A stretch of 21,650 nucleotides of DNA. Origin: a virus. Under the pieces are notes generated by a model. It was not told the DNA's origin. It did not search any database and was given only the letters and a program-made list of their open reading frames with translations. Below, one piece after another: positions 1 through 7,698 of the stretch (within the stretch, counting starts at the first letter, position 1; each line of letters begins with the position of its first letter). The stretch is from positions 2,891-24,540 of the IMG/VR virus record IMGVR_UViG_3300030103_001857; one strand, 5' to 3'. The translations under genes and the position numbers were made by a program.

Positions 1-2
1 CT

Positions 3-1031
3 ACAACTGTTGACTTAGCTGTAGCAGCAGAAGGTAATAATTTATCTTTCTATAACAACTCTGAACGCATGAGAATAAACAGTTCAGGCGTATTGTTGGT
101 TGGTAAAAGTGCTATAGGTATATCAACAGCAGGTGTTGCACTTTCTAATGCAGGTAATCATATTACTAGAGATGGTGGCAGTTCAGTTATATCTTTGAAC
201 AGACTAACAAGTGATGGCGTTATTTTAGATATAAGAAAAGACAGCACAACAGTCGGTAGTATTGGTAGTAACGCATCAGGTGGTTCTTCAGTCTTAGACT
301 TAACTGCATCAGCAATTATGAGAATGGTTGTTGGCGGTTCAACAGAAGCTATGAGACTACTAGCCAATGGCAATGTCGGCATCGGAACGATTTCGCCTTC
401 TCACAAATTAGATATTGTTGGTGGTGGTTTAGAAATTACACAAGAAGAAACTACTGATGCTATTGCTTTGTTAGATTCTACCCAGTCAAATCAAAAATAT
501 TTCTCTATACAAAGTGATAGTGGTGATGCCAATATAAATGCACCAGCAGGAAGGCTTGTTTTACAACAAGCAGGAACATCAAGATTAGCAGTTACTTCAA
601 CTGGAGTTGCTATAACTGGTGCTTTATCCAAATCATCAGGTTCATTTAAGATTGAACATCCACTAAAACCAGACACACATCACTTAGTACACTCATTTGT
701 TGAAGGACCACAAGCTGATAACCTTTATAGAGGTGTTATTAAACTAAACAAAGGTAAAGCTACTATAGACCTAGATGACTGGTTTGGTATGACAGCTGGA
801 ACCTTCTTAGCTCTCAACAGGGACATTCAAGCTTTTGTTAATAATTCAGATACTTGGGATGCAGTTAGAGCAAATGTACAAGGTTCTCAACTAGTTATTG
901 AATGTCAAAACCCAGATTCAAATGCTGAAGTATCTTGGTTGGTTATAGGTGAAAGACAAGATAAAGAAATACATGATTCAATTCTAACAGATAATAATGG
1001 TAAAATAATTATTGAACCAGAAAAAGTATGA
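3..1031 (+). CDS. Phage tail fibre protein, C-terminal part (5' end outside window)
   Basis: The reading frame is open from the first bases, so the gene starts upstream; the Met at 69 is only internal. The visible 342 residues carry the short repeats typical of phage fibres, such as ERMRINSSGVLLVG and EAMRLLANGNVGIGT, each a beta-strand followed by a G-rich turn. These are followed by a C-terminal domain beginning near HPLKPDTHHLVHSFVEGP. That pattern (HP, then HSFVEGPQADNLYRG) is common in the distal domains of marine phage fibres. I see no S74 peptidase (intramolecular chaperone) domain after it. The role is presumably host recognition at the tip of the particle. The stop overlaps the start of the next small gene by ATGA. 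Family-level confidence is good; the receptor is unknown. Confidence 0.8.
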   Translation, partial: TTVDLAVAAEGNNLSFYNNSERMRINSSGVLLVGKSAIGISTAGVALSNAGNHITRDGGSSVISLNRLTSDGVILDIRKDSTTVGSIGSNASGGSSVLDLTASAIMRMVVGGSTEAMRLLANGNVGIGTISPSHKLDIVGGGLEITQEETTDAIALLDSTQSNQKYFSIQSDSGDANINAPAGRLVLQQAGTSRLAVTSTGVAITGALSKSSGSFKIEHPLKPDTHHLVHSFVEGPQADNLYRGVIKLNKGKATIDLDDWFGMTAGTFLALNRDIQAFVNNSDTWDAVRANVQGSQLVIECQNPDSNAEVSWLVIGERQDKEIHDSILTDNNGKIIIEPEKV

Positions 1032-1192
1032 AGGTCGAAGAACAAATAAAACAACTTCAAGTAGAAGTAATAGAACTTAAGAAACATTCTCATAGCCCGA
1101 AAGGTCTTGAGGACATGGAAGGCTACGAGAGCTTAATAGAAACTATTGAGACTCTTAAGGCTGAATTAAAGCTATTGAAAGGAGGAAACTAA
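1028..1192 (+). CDS. Small coiled-coil protein (54 aa)
   Basis: This 54-residue frame begins MKVEEQIKQLQVEVIELKK and ends LKAELKLLKGGN. It consists of two heptad-like helical stretches (about 2-20 and 34-50) joined by a polar linker, so a short coiled coil is likely. It overlaps the tail fibre stop by ATGA, and its last codons contain the strong ribosome binding site of the next gene (AAAGGAGG, 1178-1185). The position directly behind the fibre suggests a fibre-associated or assembly role, but that is inference; no family was recognised. Confidence 0.65.
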   Translation: MKVEEQIKQLQVEVIELKKHSHSPKGLEDMEGYESLIETIETLKAELKLLKGGN

Positions 1193-1193
1193 A

Positions 1194-1553
1194 ATGGCTA
1201 TATCATATACTTGGGATGTATCAAACGTTGATACTTACCCTTCACATACAGATAGCAGTTCAAACACTGAGTCTGATGTAATTTATAACGTGCATTGGAG
1301 ACTAAAAGGGTCTGACGATGCTAACAAGGATGCTGATGGTAACCCACAAACTGGAGAAGTTTATGGTAGTCAATCATTAGATGTTTCAGATTTATCAAGC
1401 TTCACAGCTTTTGCGAGTGTAAAGTTATCAAATGTCGAAAGCTGGGTCGAAGCAGCTATTGGGTCTGATGAAGTTAAAGCTCTTAAAGCTGGGATTGATG
1501 CTCAGATAGCTGAGAAAGTTAAACCAACATCCGTTAATAAAACTATAAGCTAG
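1194..1553 (+). CDS. Fibre-adjacent phage protein, DUF7936-like
   Basis: A 119-aa acidic soluble protein with no signal peptide or membrane segment. The layout (an aromatic N-terminus ISYTWDV, a central VIYNVHWRLKG strand, then YGSQSLDV, FTAFASV and a WVEAAIG helix) resembles the small fibre-neighbour proteins I recall as DUF7936 in cyanophages and related marine phages. That assignment is from memory and uncertain. Its start is well supported by an AAAGGAGG ribosome binding site 8 bases upstream. It lies between the coiled-coil gene and a membrane-anchored gene, so a structural or assembly role near the fibre is plausible. Confidence 0.65.
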   Translation: MAISYTWDVSNVDTYPSHTDSSSNTESDVIYNVHWRLKGSDDANKDADGNPQTGEVYGSQSLDVSDLSSFTAFASVKLSNVESWVEAAIGSDEVKALKAGIDAQIAEKVKPTSVNKTIS

Positions 1554-1555
1554 GT

Positions 1556-1795
1556 ATGGAAATATCCAGCTTAATGTTTTGGAATATCTTTATAACTCTG
1601 GTCTTAGCTCCAGTGCTTTATAGCATTAGACAAAATGGGTCAGAGTTAAAAAGATTGGATATATTATTAAATAAAACCAGAGAAGAAGTAGCAACTAATT
1701 ATGTTTTAAAATCTGATAACAAAGATATTATGAAATCAGTAATGGAAAGGTTTGACAAATTAGAAGAAAAGATTGACAAATTGATGGAAAAATAG
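1556..1795 (+). CDS. Membrane-anchored coiled-coil protein (79 aa)
   Basis: Residues 6-24 (LMFWNIFITLVLAPVLYSI) form one hydrophobic segment. The rest is a charged helix: ELKRLDILLNKTREEVATNY, then KLEEKIDKLMEK. Small proteins with this ELKRLDxLLNKTREE signature are common in marine phages, near fibre or lysis genes. A one-pass anchor with a coiled coil could be a holin accessory, a spanin-like piece or a tail-membrane linker; the sequence does not decide. It starts two bases after the preceding stop. Confidence 0.6.
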   Translation: MEISSLMFWNIFITLVLAPVLYSIRQNGSELKRLDILLNKTREEVATNYVLKSDNKDIMKSVMERFDKLEEKIDKLMEK

Positions 1796-1805
1796 TAAAA
1801 TATAG

Positions 1806-1934
1806 ATGAAAAGTAAGAAAACTAAAAAGACTAAGAAACTTCCTGTTTCAACCTTAGTCGTTTCTATAGCTACTATACCTTCAAAGATTTTAACAACTCT
1901 AAAAAGTAGGAAAAAGAACAATGGCAAAAAGTAA
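1806..1934 (+). CDS. Very small basic protein (42 aa)
   Basis: A 42-residue frame starting MKSKKTKKTKKLPVSTLVVS. It has Lys-rich ends (11 of the last 16 or so residues are polar or basic) around a mildly hydrophobic middle (LVVSIATIPSKIL). Its 3' end overlaps the start of the 868-aa gene by 14 bases, in a region otherwise without a gene on this strand (1796-1920). A ribosome binding site is not obvious. It could be a real small structural or membrane-active peptide, or a chance frame in Lys-rich DNA; the tight fit between neighbours favours a gene. Confidence 0.42.
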   Translation: MKSKKTKKTKKLPVSTLVVSIATIPSKILTTLKSRKKNNGKK

Positions 1935-4527
1935 AAACAAAAGAACAAGAACAGTATCTGTACGACAAGATTACAGAAAAGGTGGTAAAGTCGAAAGAGC
2001 TAAAAAGTTTACAGGTGGTTTTAACACTGTAGCTTTAGGAGCTATGAATCGTCTTAATAAAGAAGGCCAAGCAAAAATAGATGAGCTTAATCAACCAGCT
2101 CAACCAGAACCTACTTTTGGTGCAGTGCCTAAAGGAGCTAAAATAGGTAGACCTGATGTTGATGTTGCACCTAGTCCTGCTCCTGTAGATAAAATAGGTA
2201 ATTATGACCTTGAACAAATAGAAGTACCGACAGATGAAGCAGCTCCTATTGCTAGTCCTACTCCTATAGCTCAACCAACTCCTCCATTTATTGGTGGTAA
2301 TGAAGGACAAATTATTCAACCTAATTTAATTCCTTCTCTTGAGCCTGTAAATACAACAGATAAACTAAAAGGACCACGAGACCCTAGTGCTGGTTTTAGT
2401 AATGTTACACCTGAACGTTTAGCAAAAGCTGAAGAAGAAAGACAAAAATACTTACAAAGATTAAAAGATAACGGACAAGAAGATATACTTAATTTAGCTG
2501 ATAATGTTTATAATTTTATGGCTTTTCAACCCGGAGATGCTAACTATTTAACAACAGATAAAGCTGCATCAGGAACTCCAAGATTTGGAGACTTCGGAGC
2601 CTTTGGCGATTATGACAGAGACCAGCCACCTAGAGATGGTGAGCCTGAGCCTGACCCGGGCGGAGGAACTCCAACTCCAGCTCCAACTCCAGCACCAACA
2701 CCAGCACCGGAACCAACACCTGCACCTGAGCCTACTCCAGCTCCAACTCCTTCTCCAGAAGAAGATGCTTTAAGAAGCCAAGTAGAAGCTCAAGCTCGTG
2801 GTGAGATGCCAGAAACAATTACTATTCCTGATGCCTTACAAATAGATGATAGTATAGCTCAAAATGTTACAGTCATGGCAGAGCCTACTTCAGTGGACTT
2901 TGAAGAAACTGAAGGAGTACCTGCAGAAACTGTTAGTATTATTAATCAAATAGCACAGGCTCAAGGCCCAGAAGAAGCTAAAGTTTCTACTATACAAGAA
3001 ATTTTAAAAGTTCCTGAAGATGTTGCAGTTAAAATAGCTCAAGGACAAATTAGACCAGAAAACTTAGCAGAGGCTATTAAGGTTGCTAGAGTTGAAGCTA
3101 TTCAAGCAGCTACTGTAGAAATAGAAGAAGGTGCTTTAATGGCAGCAGCTCAAGGAGAACTAAGTCCTGAAGCTAAAGCTGAAGCAGCTAAAAATGCTGG
3201 ACTAACTTTAGCTAGAGTTACTAGAGCTAAAAAACAATTAAGAAATGCTGGTTTATCTGAAGAAGATATTACAGAGCTTGGTAATGACCCTGAAGCTCTT
3301 GAAGATAGATTGACAGATTTTACTGAAGAACAAAGAGGTATTATTGAAGGTTTACCTGAAGATGCTTTAGTCTCTAATCAAATTGATAGTTTGTTAGCTG
3401 GACTAGAATCAGGAGAAATACCAATGTGGGCTAGACCGGCTGTAACTAGTGTTGAAAAAATGTTAGCTGCCAGAGGTATGTCAGCTTCAACAGTTGGTCG
3501 AGATACTTTAATTAATACTATTATTCAATCAGCTTTACCAATAGCTCAGTCTAATGCTCAAGCTATTCAACAATCTGTAGCTCAACAAAGAGGTATAGAA
3601 GCTCAAGCTTTTGAAGCAGATGCTCAAAGAAGACAACAAACAGCTTTATTTAATGCTGGTAATGTTTTCCAAATGGACATGGCAAACTTAAATAATGAGC
3701 AACAAGCTAGATTAAGTAATAGTAAGTTTTTACAAACTGTTAGTTTAACAGAAGCTAATAATAGACAACAAGTAGCAATACAAAATGCAGTGCTAACTTC
3801 ACAAGCTAATTTAGCAGAAGCTAATTTTGCTCAGCAATCACAAATTCAAAATGCTAAAAACTTTTTAAGTATGGATTTAGCTAATTTAAATGCTGAACAA
3901 CAAAGTTACATGATAGAAGCTCAACAAGAACAACAAAGAATATTATCTAATCAATCAGCCGAAAATGCTAGAAGACAATTTAATGCTACTTCAGAAATGC
4001 AAGTAGAACAATTTAATAATAGTTTAGCAGTTCAAGTTGAACAGTTTAATGCTCAACAAACAAATGCAGTTAAGCAATTTAATGTTACTCAACAAAATGC
4101 TGCAGAAGCTCGAGATACTCAAAGACAAGCAGATATAAATAAATTTAATACACAATTAAAAACTCAAGTAGCTGAGTTTAATGCTAATCAAGACTTTGCT
4201 AGAAATCAATGGAATTCACAGAACAGAGCAGCTGTCGAGGCCTCTAATGTTCAATGGCGAAGACAAGCTAATACTGCTAACACAGCAGCACAAAATGCTA
4301 TCAATATGCAAAATGCTATGAATGCCTTTAACATGTCACAAACTGCTTTATCTTTTATGTGGCAAGAGTTACGAGATAATGCTGATTATGATTTTAGAGC
4401 TGGAGAAAATGAAAAAAGTAGAATATCTCAATTAGTTAGTACAGCACTAGCTTCTGACCCTGAAAGGTATGGTAGTGGTTTAGCAGCAATAGAAAACTTA
4501 ATAGGAATAATAACAGAGGATATATAA
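1921..4527 (+). CDS. Large internal-virion/ejection-type protein with 11-residue repeats
   Basis: The 868-aa product has four parts. Residues 1-30 are strongly basic (MAKSKNKRTRTVSVRQDYRK). Residues 31-249 are a low-complexity, Pro-rich and acidic region. A (TP/AP/EP)n linker spans 250-279. A helical C-terminal half follows, rich in Gln, Asn and Ala. Residues 562-803 are 22 consecutive 11-residue repeats in which position 6 is always Asn, Asp or Glu. There is no signal peptide. It is first in a run of five big genes with short overlaps, which resembles the internal core/ejection protein sets of short-tailed phages. The role as a virion structural or DNA-ejection protein is inferred from context and composition; no enzyme motif was seen. 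Confidence 0.7.
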   Translation: MAKSKNKRTRTVSVRQDYRKGGKVERAKKFTGGFNTVALGAMNRLNKEGQAKIDELNQPAQPEPTFGAVPKGAKIGRPDVDVAPSPAPVDKIGNYDLEQIEVPTDEAAPIASPTPIAQPTPPFIGGNEGQIIQPNLIPSLEPVNTTDKLKGPRDPSAGFSNVTPERLAKAEEERQKYLQRLKDNGQEDILNLADNVYNFMAFQPGDANYLTTDKAASGTPRFGDFGAFGDYDRDQPPRDGEPEPDPGGGTPTPAPTPAPTPAPEPTPAPEPTPAPTPSPEEDALRSQVEAQARGEMPETITIPDALQIDDSIAQNVTVMAEPTSVDFEETEGVPAETVSIINQIAQAQGPEEAKVSTIQEILKVPEDVAVKIAQGQIRPENLAEAIKVARVEAIQAATVEIEEGALMAAAQGELSPEAKAEAAKNAGLTLARVTRAKKQLRNAGLSEEDITELGNDPEALEDRLTDFTEEQRGIIEGLPEDALVSNQIDSLLAGLESGEIPMWARPAVTSVEKMLAARGMSASTVGRDTLINTIIQSALPIAQSNAQAIQQSVAQQRGIEAQAFEADAQRRQQTALFNAGNVFQMDMANLNNEQQARLSNSKFLQTVSLTEANNRQQVAIQNAVLTSQANLAEANFAQQSQIQNAKNFLSMDLANLNAEQQSYMIEAQQEQQRILSNQSAENARRQFNATSEMQVEQFNNSLAVQVEQFNAQQTNAVKQFNVTQQNAAEARDTQRQADINKFNTQLKTQVAEFNANQDFARNQWNSQNRAAVEASNVQWRRQANTANTAAQNAINMQNAMNAFNMSQTALSFMWQELRDNADYDFRAGENEKSRISQLVSTALASDPERYGSGLAAIENLIGIITEDI
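2668..2757 (+). repeat. Proline-alanine linker repeat
   Basis: Ninety bases encode residues 250-279 of the 868-aa protein, an almost pure run of TP, AP and EP dipeptides such as TPAPTPAPTPAPEPTPAP. Such runs form stiff, extended linkers. It separates the N-terminal acidic region from the helical half and is a likely site of length variation between relatives. Confidence 0.9.
3604..4329 (+). repeat. Array of 22 eleven-residue (33-base) protein repeats
   Basis: Residues 562-803 of the 868-aa protein divide without gaps into 22 blocks of 11. Examples are QTALFNAGNVF, QMDMANLNNEQ, QVAIQNAVLTS, QVEQFNNSLAV, QVEQFNAQQTN and AINMQNAMNAF. Position 6 is Asn in 17 blocks and Asp or Glu in the other five; position 1 is usually Gln or Ala. 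Eleven residues is close to three turns of an alpha helix, so the Asn residues form a stripe along one face. The DNA repeats are too diverged to be recent copies, so the period is under protein-level constraint. Confidence 0.88.
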
Positions 4528-4528
4528 A

Positions 4529-5296
4529 ATGGGATTTTTAAGAAAAGCCTTTAAAAAAGTAAAAAAAGGCATTAAAAAAGTAGTCAGAGGAGTTAAGAAA
4601 GTTGTTAAGAAAATTAGCAAAAGTAAAATCCTTAAAACTATAGCACTTGTAGGAGCAGCTTTAGTCACGGGAGGAGCAGCGGTAGGAGCTTTTGGAGGTC
4701 AGTTTGCAACTTCAGCGGTAGGTAAAGCATTAATTGGAGCTAAAAACTTTATTACTGGTCTACCTGTAGTAGGTACAGTGGCTAAACCATTTGAGTTTTT
4801 AGGAGCTGCTGTAGGTACAGGAGCCGGTAAAGTTACAGACTTTTTAGGAGTTACTACTGAAGCTGGAAGATTAGGTTCTGAAACTTTAACATATACACCG
4901 GGAGTTTCCGAAACTATTTCAGCCAAAGATGTAAGTAAAGTTTATGATGTTAAAACAGGTAAACTTTTAACAGGAGAGCAACTGGCAGAAATTGGATTAG
5001 GTGCTGCTCCTCAAACTACTTCTACAGGATTCTTTGGTACTACTGCAGGTCAATTTGTTAGAGATGTAGGTATGAGTTATGTTGAATCAGAGCTACAACC
5101 AGACCCAGAAATACCGGGTCAATATGTAGGCTACGGAGGCGATGAACAAGGTATGCTAGACCCCTTACAAGTATCTTTTGCTCAACCAGCGGTTAATTTA
5201 AATGATGCTTATAATAATTTACAATTTGGTACAGCAGATGTTGGTTACTTAGCTAGTGATTTATATAGACAAGAAACTGTAGGAGGGATGGCATAA
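4529..5296 (+). CDS. Basic, membrane-active virion protein candidate (255 aa)
   Basis: The N-terminus (residues 1-36, starting MGFLRKAFKKVKKGIKKVVR) is a Lys/Arg-rich amphipathic stretch with no acidic residues. It is followed by an Ala/Gly-rich hydrophobic segment at about 37-62 and further Gly-rich weakly hydrophobic stretches up to about residue 115. The C-terminal half is soluble and acidic. This design is frequent in small internal proteins of marine short-tailed phages and fits a protein that inserts into the host membrane during genome delivery. That function is inferred. It begins one base after the 868-aa gene and overlaps the next start (TAATG). Confidence 0.65.
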   Translation: MGFLRKAFKKVKKGIKKVVRGVKKVVKKISKSKILKTIALVGAALVTGGAAVGAFGGQFATSAVGKALIGAKNFITGLPVVGTVAKPFEFLGAAVGTGAGKVTDFLGVTTEAGRLGSETLTYTPGVSETISAKDVSKVYDVKTGKLLTGEQLAEIGLGAAPQTTSTGFFGTTAGQFVRDVGMSYVESELQPDPEIPGQYVGYGGDEQGMLDPLQVSFAQPAVNLNDAYNNLQFGTADVGYLASDLYRQETVGGMA

Positions 5297-6012
5297 TGGC
5301 ACAACAAAGAGAATTAAAACCTGTATTATCTAATAATTTAACAGATGCTGTTGAGCAAGTTATTTTAGATGCTCAGTCTGCTGGTGTTGATTTAGATGAT
5401 ATTGAAGATAAACCAAAAGTTAGAGGTCAGCTTAGAGATAATCAAGAAGGTTTAGATAAACTAGTAGCTTTAAAATCTCAAGGTTCTGCTATACCGGGAC
5501 AATCTTTAACAAATAGTCCTGACCAACCTTATCCTTGGGAACAACCAGCAGAGTTTGCTAATCCTAGAGATGCTATTGATGCTATCCTAACTCAATTATT
5601 ACAACCAGAAGCGGTGAAAGAAATTATTACTGGTTTATCAAACGGAGCTAGTGTAGGTGATTTAGCTATGGCAATTACTTATGCTAAATTTACTGAAGGT
5701 AAAATTAATCCAGATACTATGCTTCTAGTCATGGAGCCTATTATGTATTTAATTATGAGTATAGGTGAGGAAGCAAACATACAGTACAACATTGACAATG
5801 ATGATATTGATGAAGAAGATGAAGATGAAATAGCAGAAAAGTTACAAGAGTTTGAAAATATTTTTGAACAAATACAAGCAGGTGCTATGGACAAAGAAAT
5901 TAAACCAGAAAATTTATCTGAAGGAGTAGTAGATAAGTCATTACTAGACAGAGTTAAAGAAGCTGGTCCAGAAATTAGACAAAGTTTATTAGCGAGGGAA
6001 GAAGATGAGTGA
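5296..6012 (+). CDS. Virion-module protein of unknown function (238 aa)
   Basis: A soluble acidic protein without a signal peptide. There is a helical segment at about 90-155 (AEFANPRDAIDAILTQLLQ onward). A very acidic run (about 168-182, DNDDIDEEDEDEIAEK) precedes an amphipathic helix. It overlaps the 255-aa gene by one base and the 563-aa gene by eight, so it is co-translated with the ejection-type proteins. A strong GGAGGG lies before its start. I did not recognise a family; a structural or chaperone-like role within the internal-virion set is the context-based guess. Confidence 0.62.
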   Translation: MAQQRELKPVLSNNLTDAVEQVILDAQSAGVDLDDIEDKPKVRGQLRDNQEGLDKLVALKSQGSAIPGQSLTNSPDQPYPWEQPAEFANPRDAIDAILTQLLQPEAVKEIITGLSNGASVGDLAMAITYAKFTEGKINPDTMLLVMEPIMYLIMSIGEEANIQYNIDNDDIDEEDEDEIAEKLQEFENIFEQIQAGAMDKEIKPENLSEGVVDKSLLDRVKEAGPEIRQSLLAREEDE

Positions 6013-7696
6013 TTATTTTAAATCAAAAGAAGGCAGAATAGCTAAAAGTTTATTTGATAGTGGTAAAAGAACCAAAGAATCTCAATTTTTAAGTAGTATA
6101 ATTGGTGGGTTCTTTAAAGGCCAACAGAGAAGATTAAAGCAAGGTTTGAATGATGCTTACAATAATTTACAAATGGAGTACGATAGTATTTTTAAAAATA
6201 ATCAATCTAAGTATGACTTATCAAAAGACGATAGAGCTGATTACCAAAGTTATCTCAAAGACCCTGAAGGGTTTAAAGAACAAAAAGGTATTGAACTATT
6301 TAATAAAGACCCTTCAATTTTAGCTTCAGGTAAAAACTACTCACAAATAAACGAGTTAGACTCTGAAAGTAAAAAGTATGCTTTAGAACTCTACAATAAA
6401 TATCAAGATGAAGCAGAACAAGACATTCAAAGACTAGGTAAAGCTCCAGAAGTTTCTATGGCTACTTATGAAATGTATAACAAAGCAGCTGTGGATTCTT
6501 ACAAAGCTAAGTATGCTGCTTTAAGTAATGACCCAGCTAAACAAAACTTATTTAATTATTATGCTGAAAAATTATTTCCTAATATGTTTGTAGCTGAAAG
6601 AGGTAAATACGAAGTAGCTGTTGAGAATGCCGAGGCTAATAAGAAATCTCAAAATAGAATGAGTTTAAATTATGTCAAGCCTCTTGAACAGCAAGAACAA
6701 GAAGATAACCAAGCAAGTGTAGATAATATTAATAAAGCAGCTCAAGAAGTTGAGATGCCTATGCTTTATACTTCAGCTGAAAGGTTAAAGCTAGATAAAA
6801 ATAGTTTCTTAAATAAAGTGAATCAATCTGGTTATAAATTAACTTTAGAAGATTTAGATAGAGCTGCTGTCCTAGGAGTAGAGATACCGGGCTTACCGGG
6901 CTTGAATGACCTTATTGCTAATGATAGACCTATCTTACAGTCAGCTTTTGTTAAAGCTAAAAAAATAAAAGCAGAAGGACAAAACCCACTTGATGTTTTA
7001 ATGGGTAGAGAAAGAGATGTTTATGCTATAGCTTTAGGTACAACTGCTATGGATTATGATAAGAGAAATATGGATTTTGAATATTCTCAACTAAGATTAG
7101 AAAGCATGAAGCAACCTGACCCTACTAAAGCACAAAGAACTACTAGCCAATATGAAGCTGAAGTAAGAAATACAGATACTAGAGCAGCTGTCCGTAATAC
7201 TATCCTTGATGTAGTTGCTCAGCAACCAGAATTACCTGAAAGTTTTGCAAACTTTAACGATTTATTACAGAGTGATTTAAAAACTTCAGCTGGTAAACCT
7301 GCAGAAGAAAGTTTTATTACTCAAGTTATTAGAACAGCTCAACAGCTACAAGAAGATTATCCACAGTTTCAAACTAGAGAAGGGGTAGGAAGGTCTTATC
7401 GAGAAGCTGTTAAAATTCAATTATCTGGCATACAACAAACTCAAGCCGGTAGTTTATTTCAAGGTCGAGAATTTATTTATGAACCTGTTGATTCAAAATG
7501 GATGGCTTTGTTAGATAAAGATTCTTTAAATCAAAAAGATGCTGATTACTTTATTTATGGTTTGAATAACTATGGTTATACAAAAAATATTGACCCTACT
7601 TTAGAGAATAAAGCCGGTAATCAACTTATTCAAGGCCCTTATAGGTTTTATGTTAGAAACGATGGTTTCTGGGACTATGAAATTATAGAGGAGTAA
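6005..7696 (+). CDS. Virion-module protein, largely helical (563 aa)
   Basis: The sequence is rich in Lys, Glu, Gln, Asp and Ala with many Tyr, and has no membrane segment or catalytic motif that I can name. Long helical stretches (about 90-225 and 330-400) suggest an elongated structural protein. Its place between the small basic protein and the 1151-aa protein corresponds to the middle internal-virion protein of podovirus-type gene orders. The assignment rests on synteny and length. It overlaps the 238-aa gene by 8 bases and ends with a GAGGAG that serves the next gene. Confidence 0.65.
   Translation: MSDYFKSKEGRIAKSLFDSGKRTKESQFLSSIIGGFFKGQQRRLKQGLNDAYNNLQMEYDSIFKNNQSKYDLSKDDRADYQSYLKDPEGFKEQKGIELFNKDPSILASGKNYSQINELDSESKKYALELYNKYQDEAEQDIQRLGKAPEVSMATYEMYNKAAVDSYKAKYAALSNDPAKQNLFNYYAEKLFPNMFVAERGKYEVAVENAEANKKSQNRMSLNYVKPLEQQEQEDNQASVDNINKAAQEVEMPMLYTSAERLKLDKNSFLNKVNQSGYKLTLEDLDRAAVLGVEIPGLPGLNDLIANDRPILQSAFVKAKKIKAEGQNPLDVLMGRERDVYAIALGTTAMDYDKRNMDFEYSQLRLESMKQPDPTKAQRTTSQYEAEVRNTDTRAAVRNTILDVVAQQPELPESFANFNDLLQSDLKTSAGKPAEESFITQVIRTAQQLQEDYPQFQTREGVGRSYREAVKIQLSGIQQTQAGSLFQGREFIYEPVDSKWMALLDKDSLNQKDADYFIYGLNNYGYTKNIDPTLENKAGNQLIQGPYRFYVRNDGFWDYEIIEE
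7688..7693 (+). promoter_or_regulatory. Ribosome binding site deciding a TTG start
   Basis: GAGGAG lies 5 bases before TTG at 7699. The reading frame has no ATG near this point, and the strong site argues that translation of the 1151-aa protein begins at this TTG rather than at a later Met. Confidence 0.7.
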
Positions 7697-7698
7697 TC

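Noticed and set aside
2585-2773. A Gln/Leu/His-rich 62-aa frame
   Set aside because: It is the shifted-frame reading of the Pro/Ala linker DNA of the 868-aa gene.
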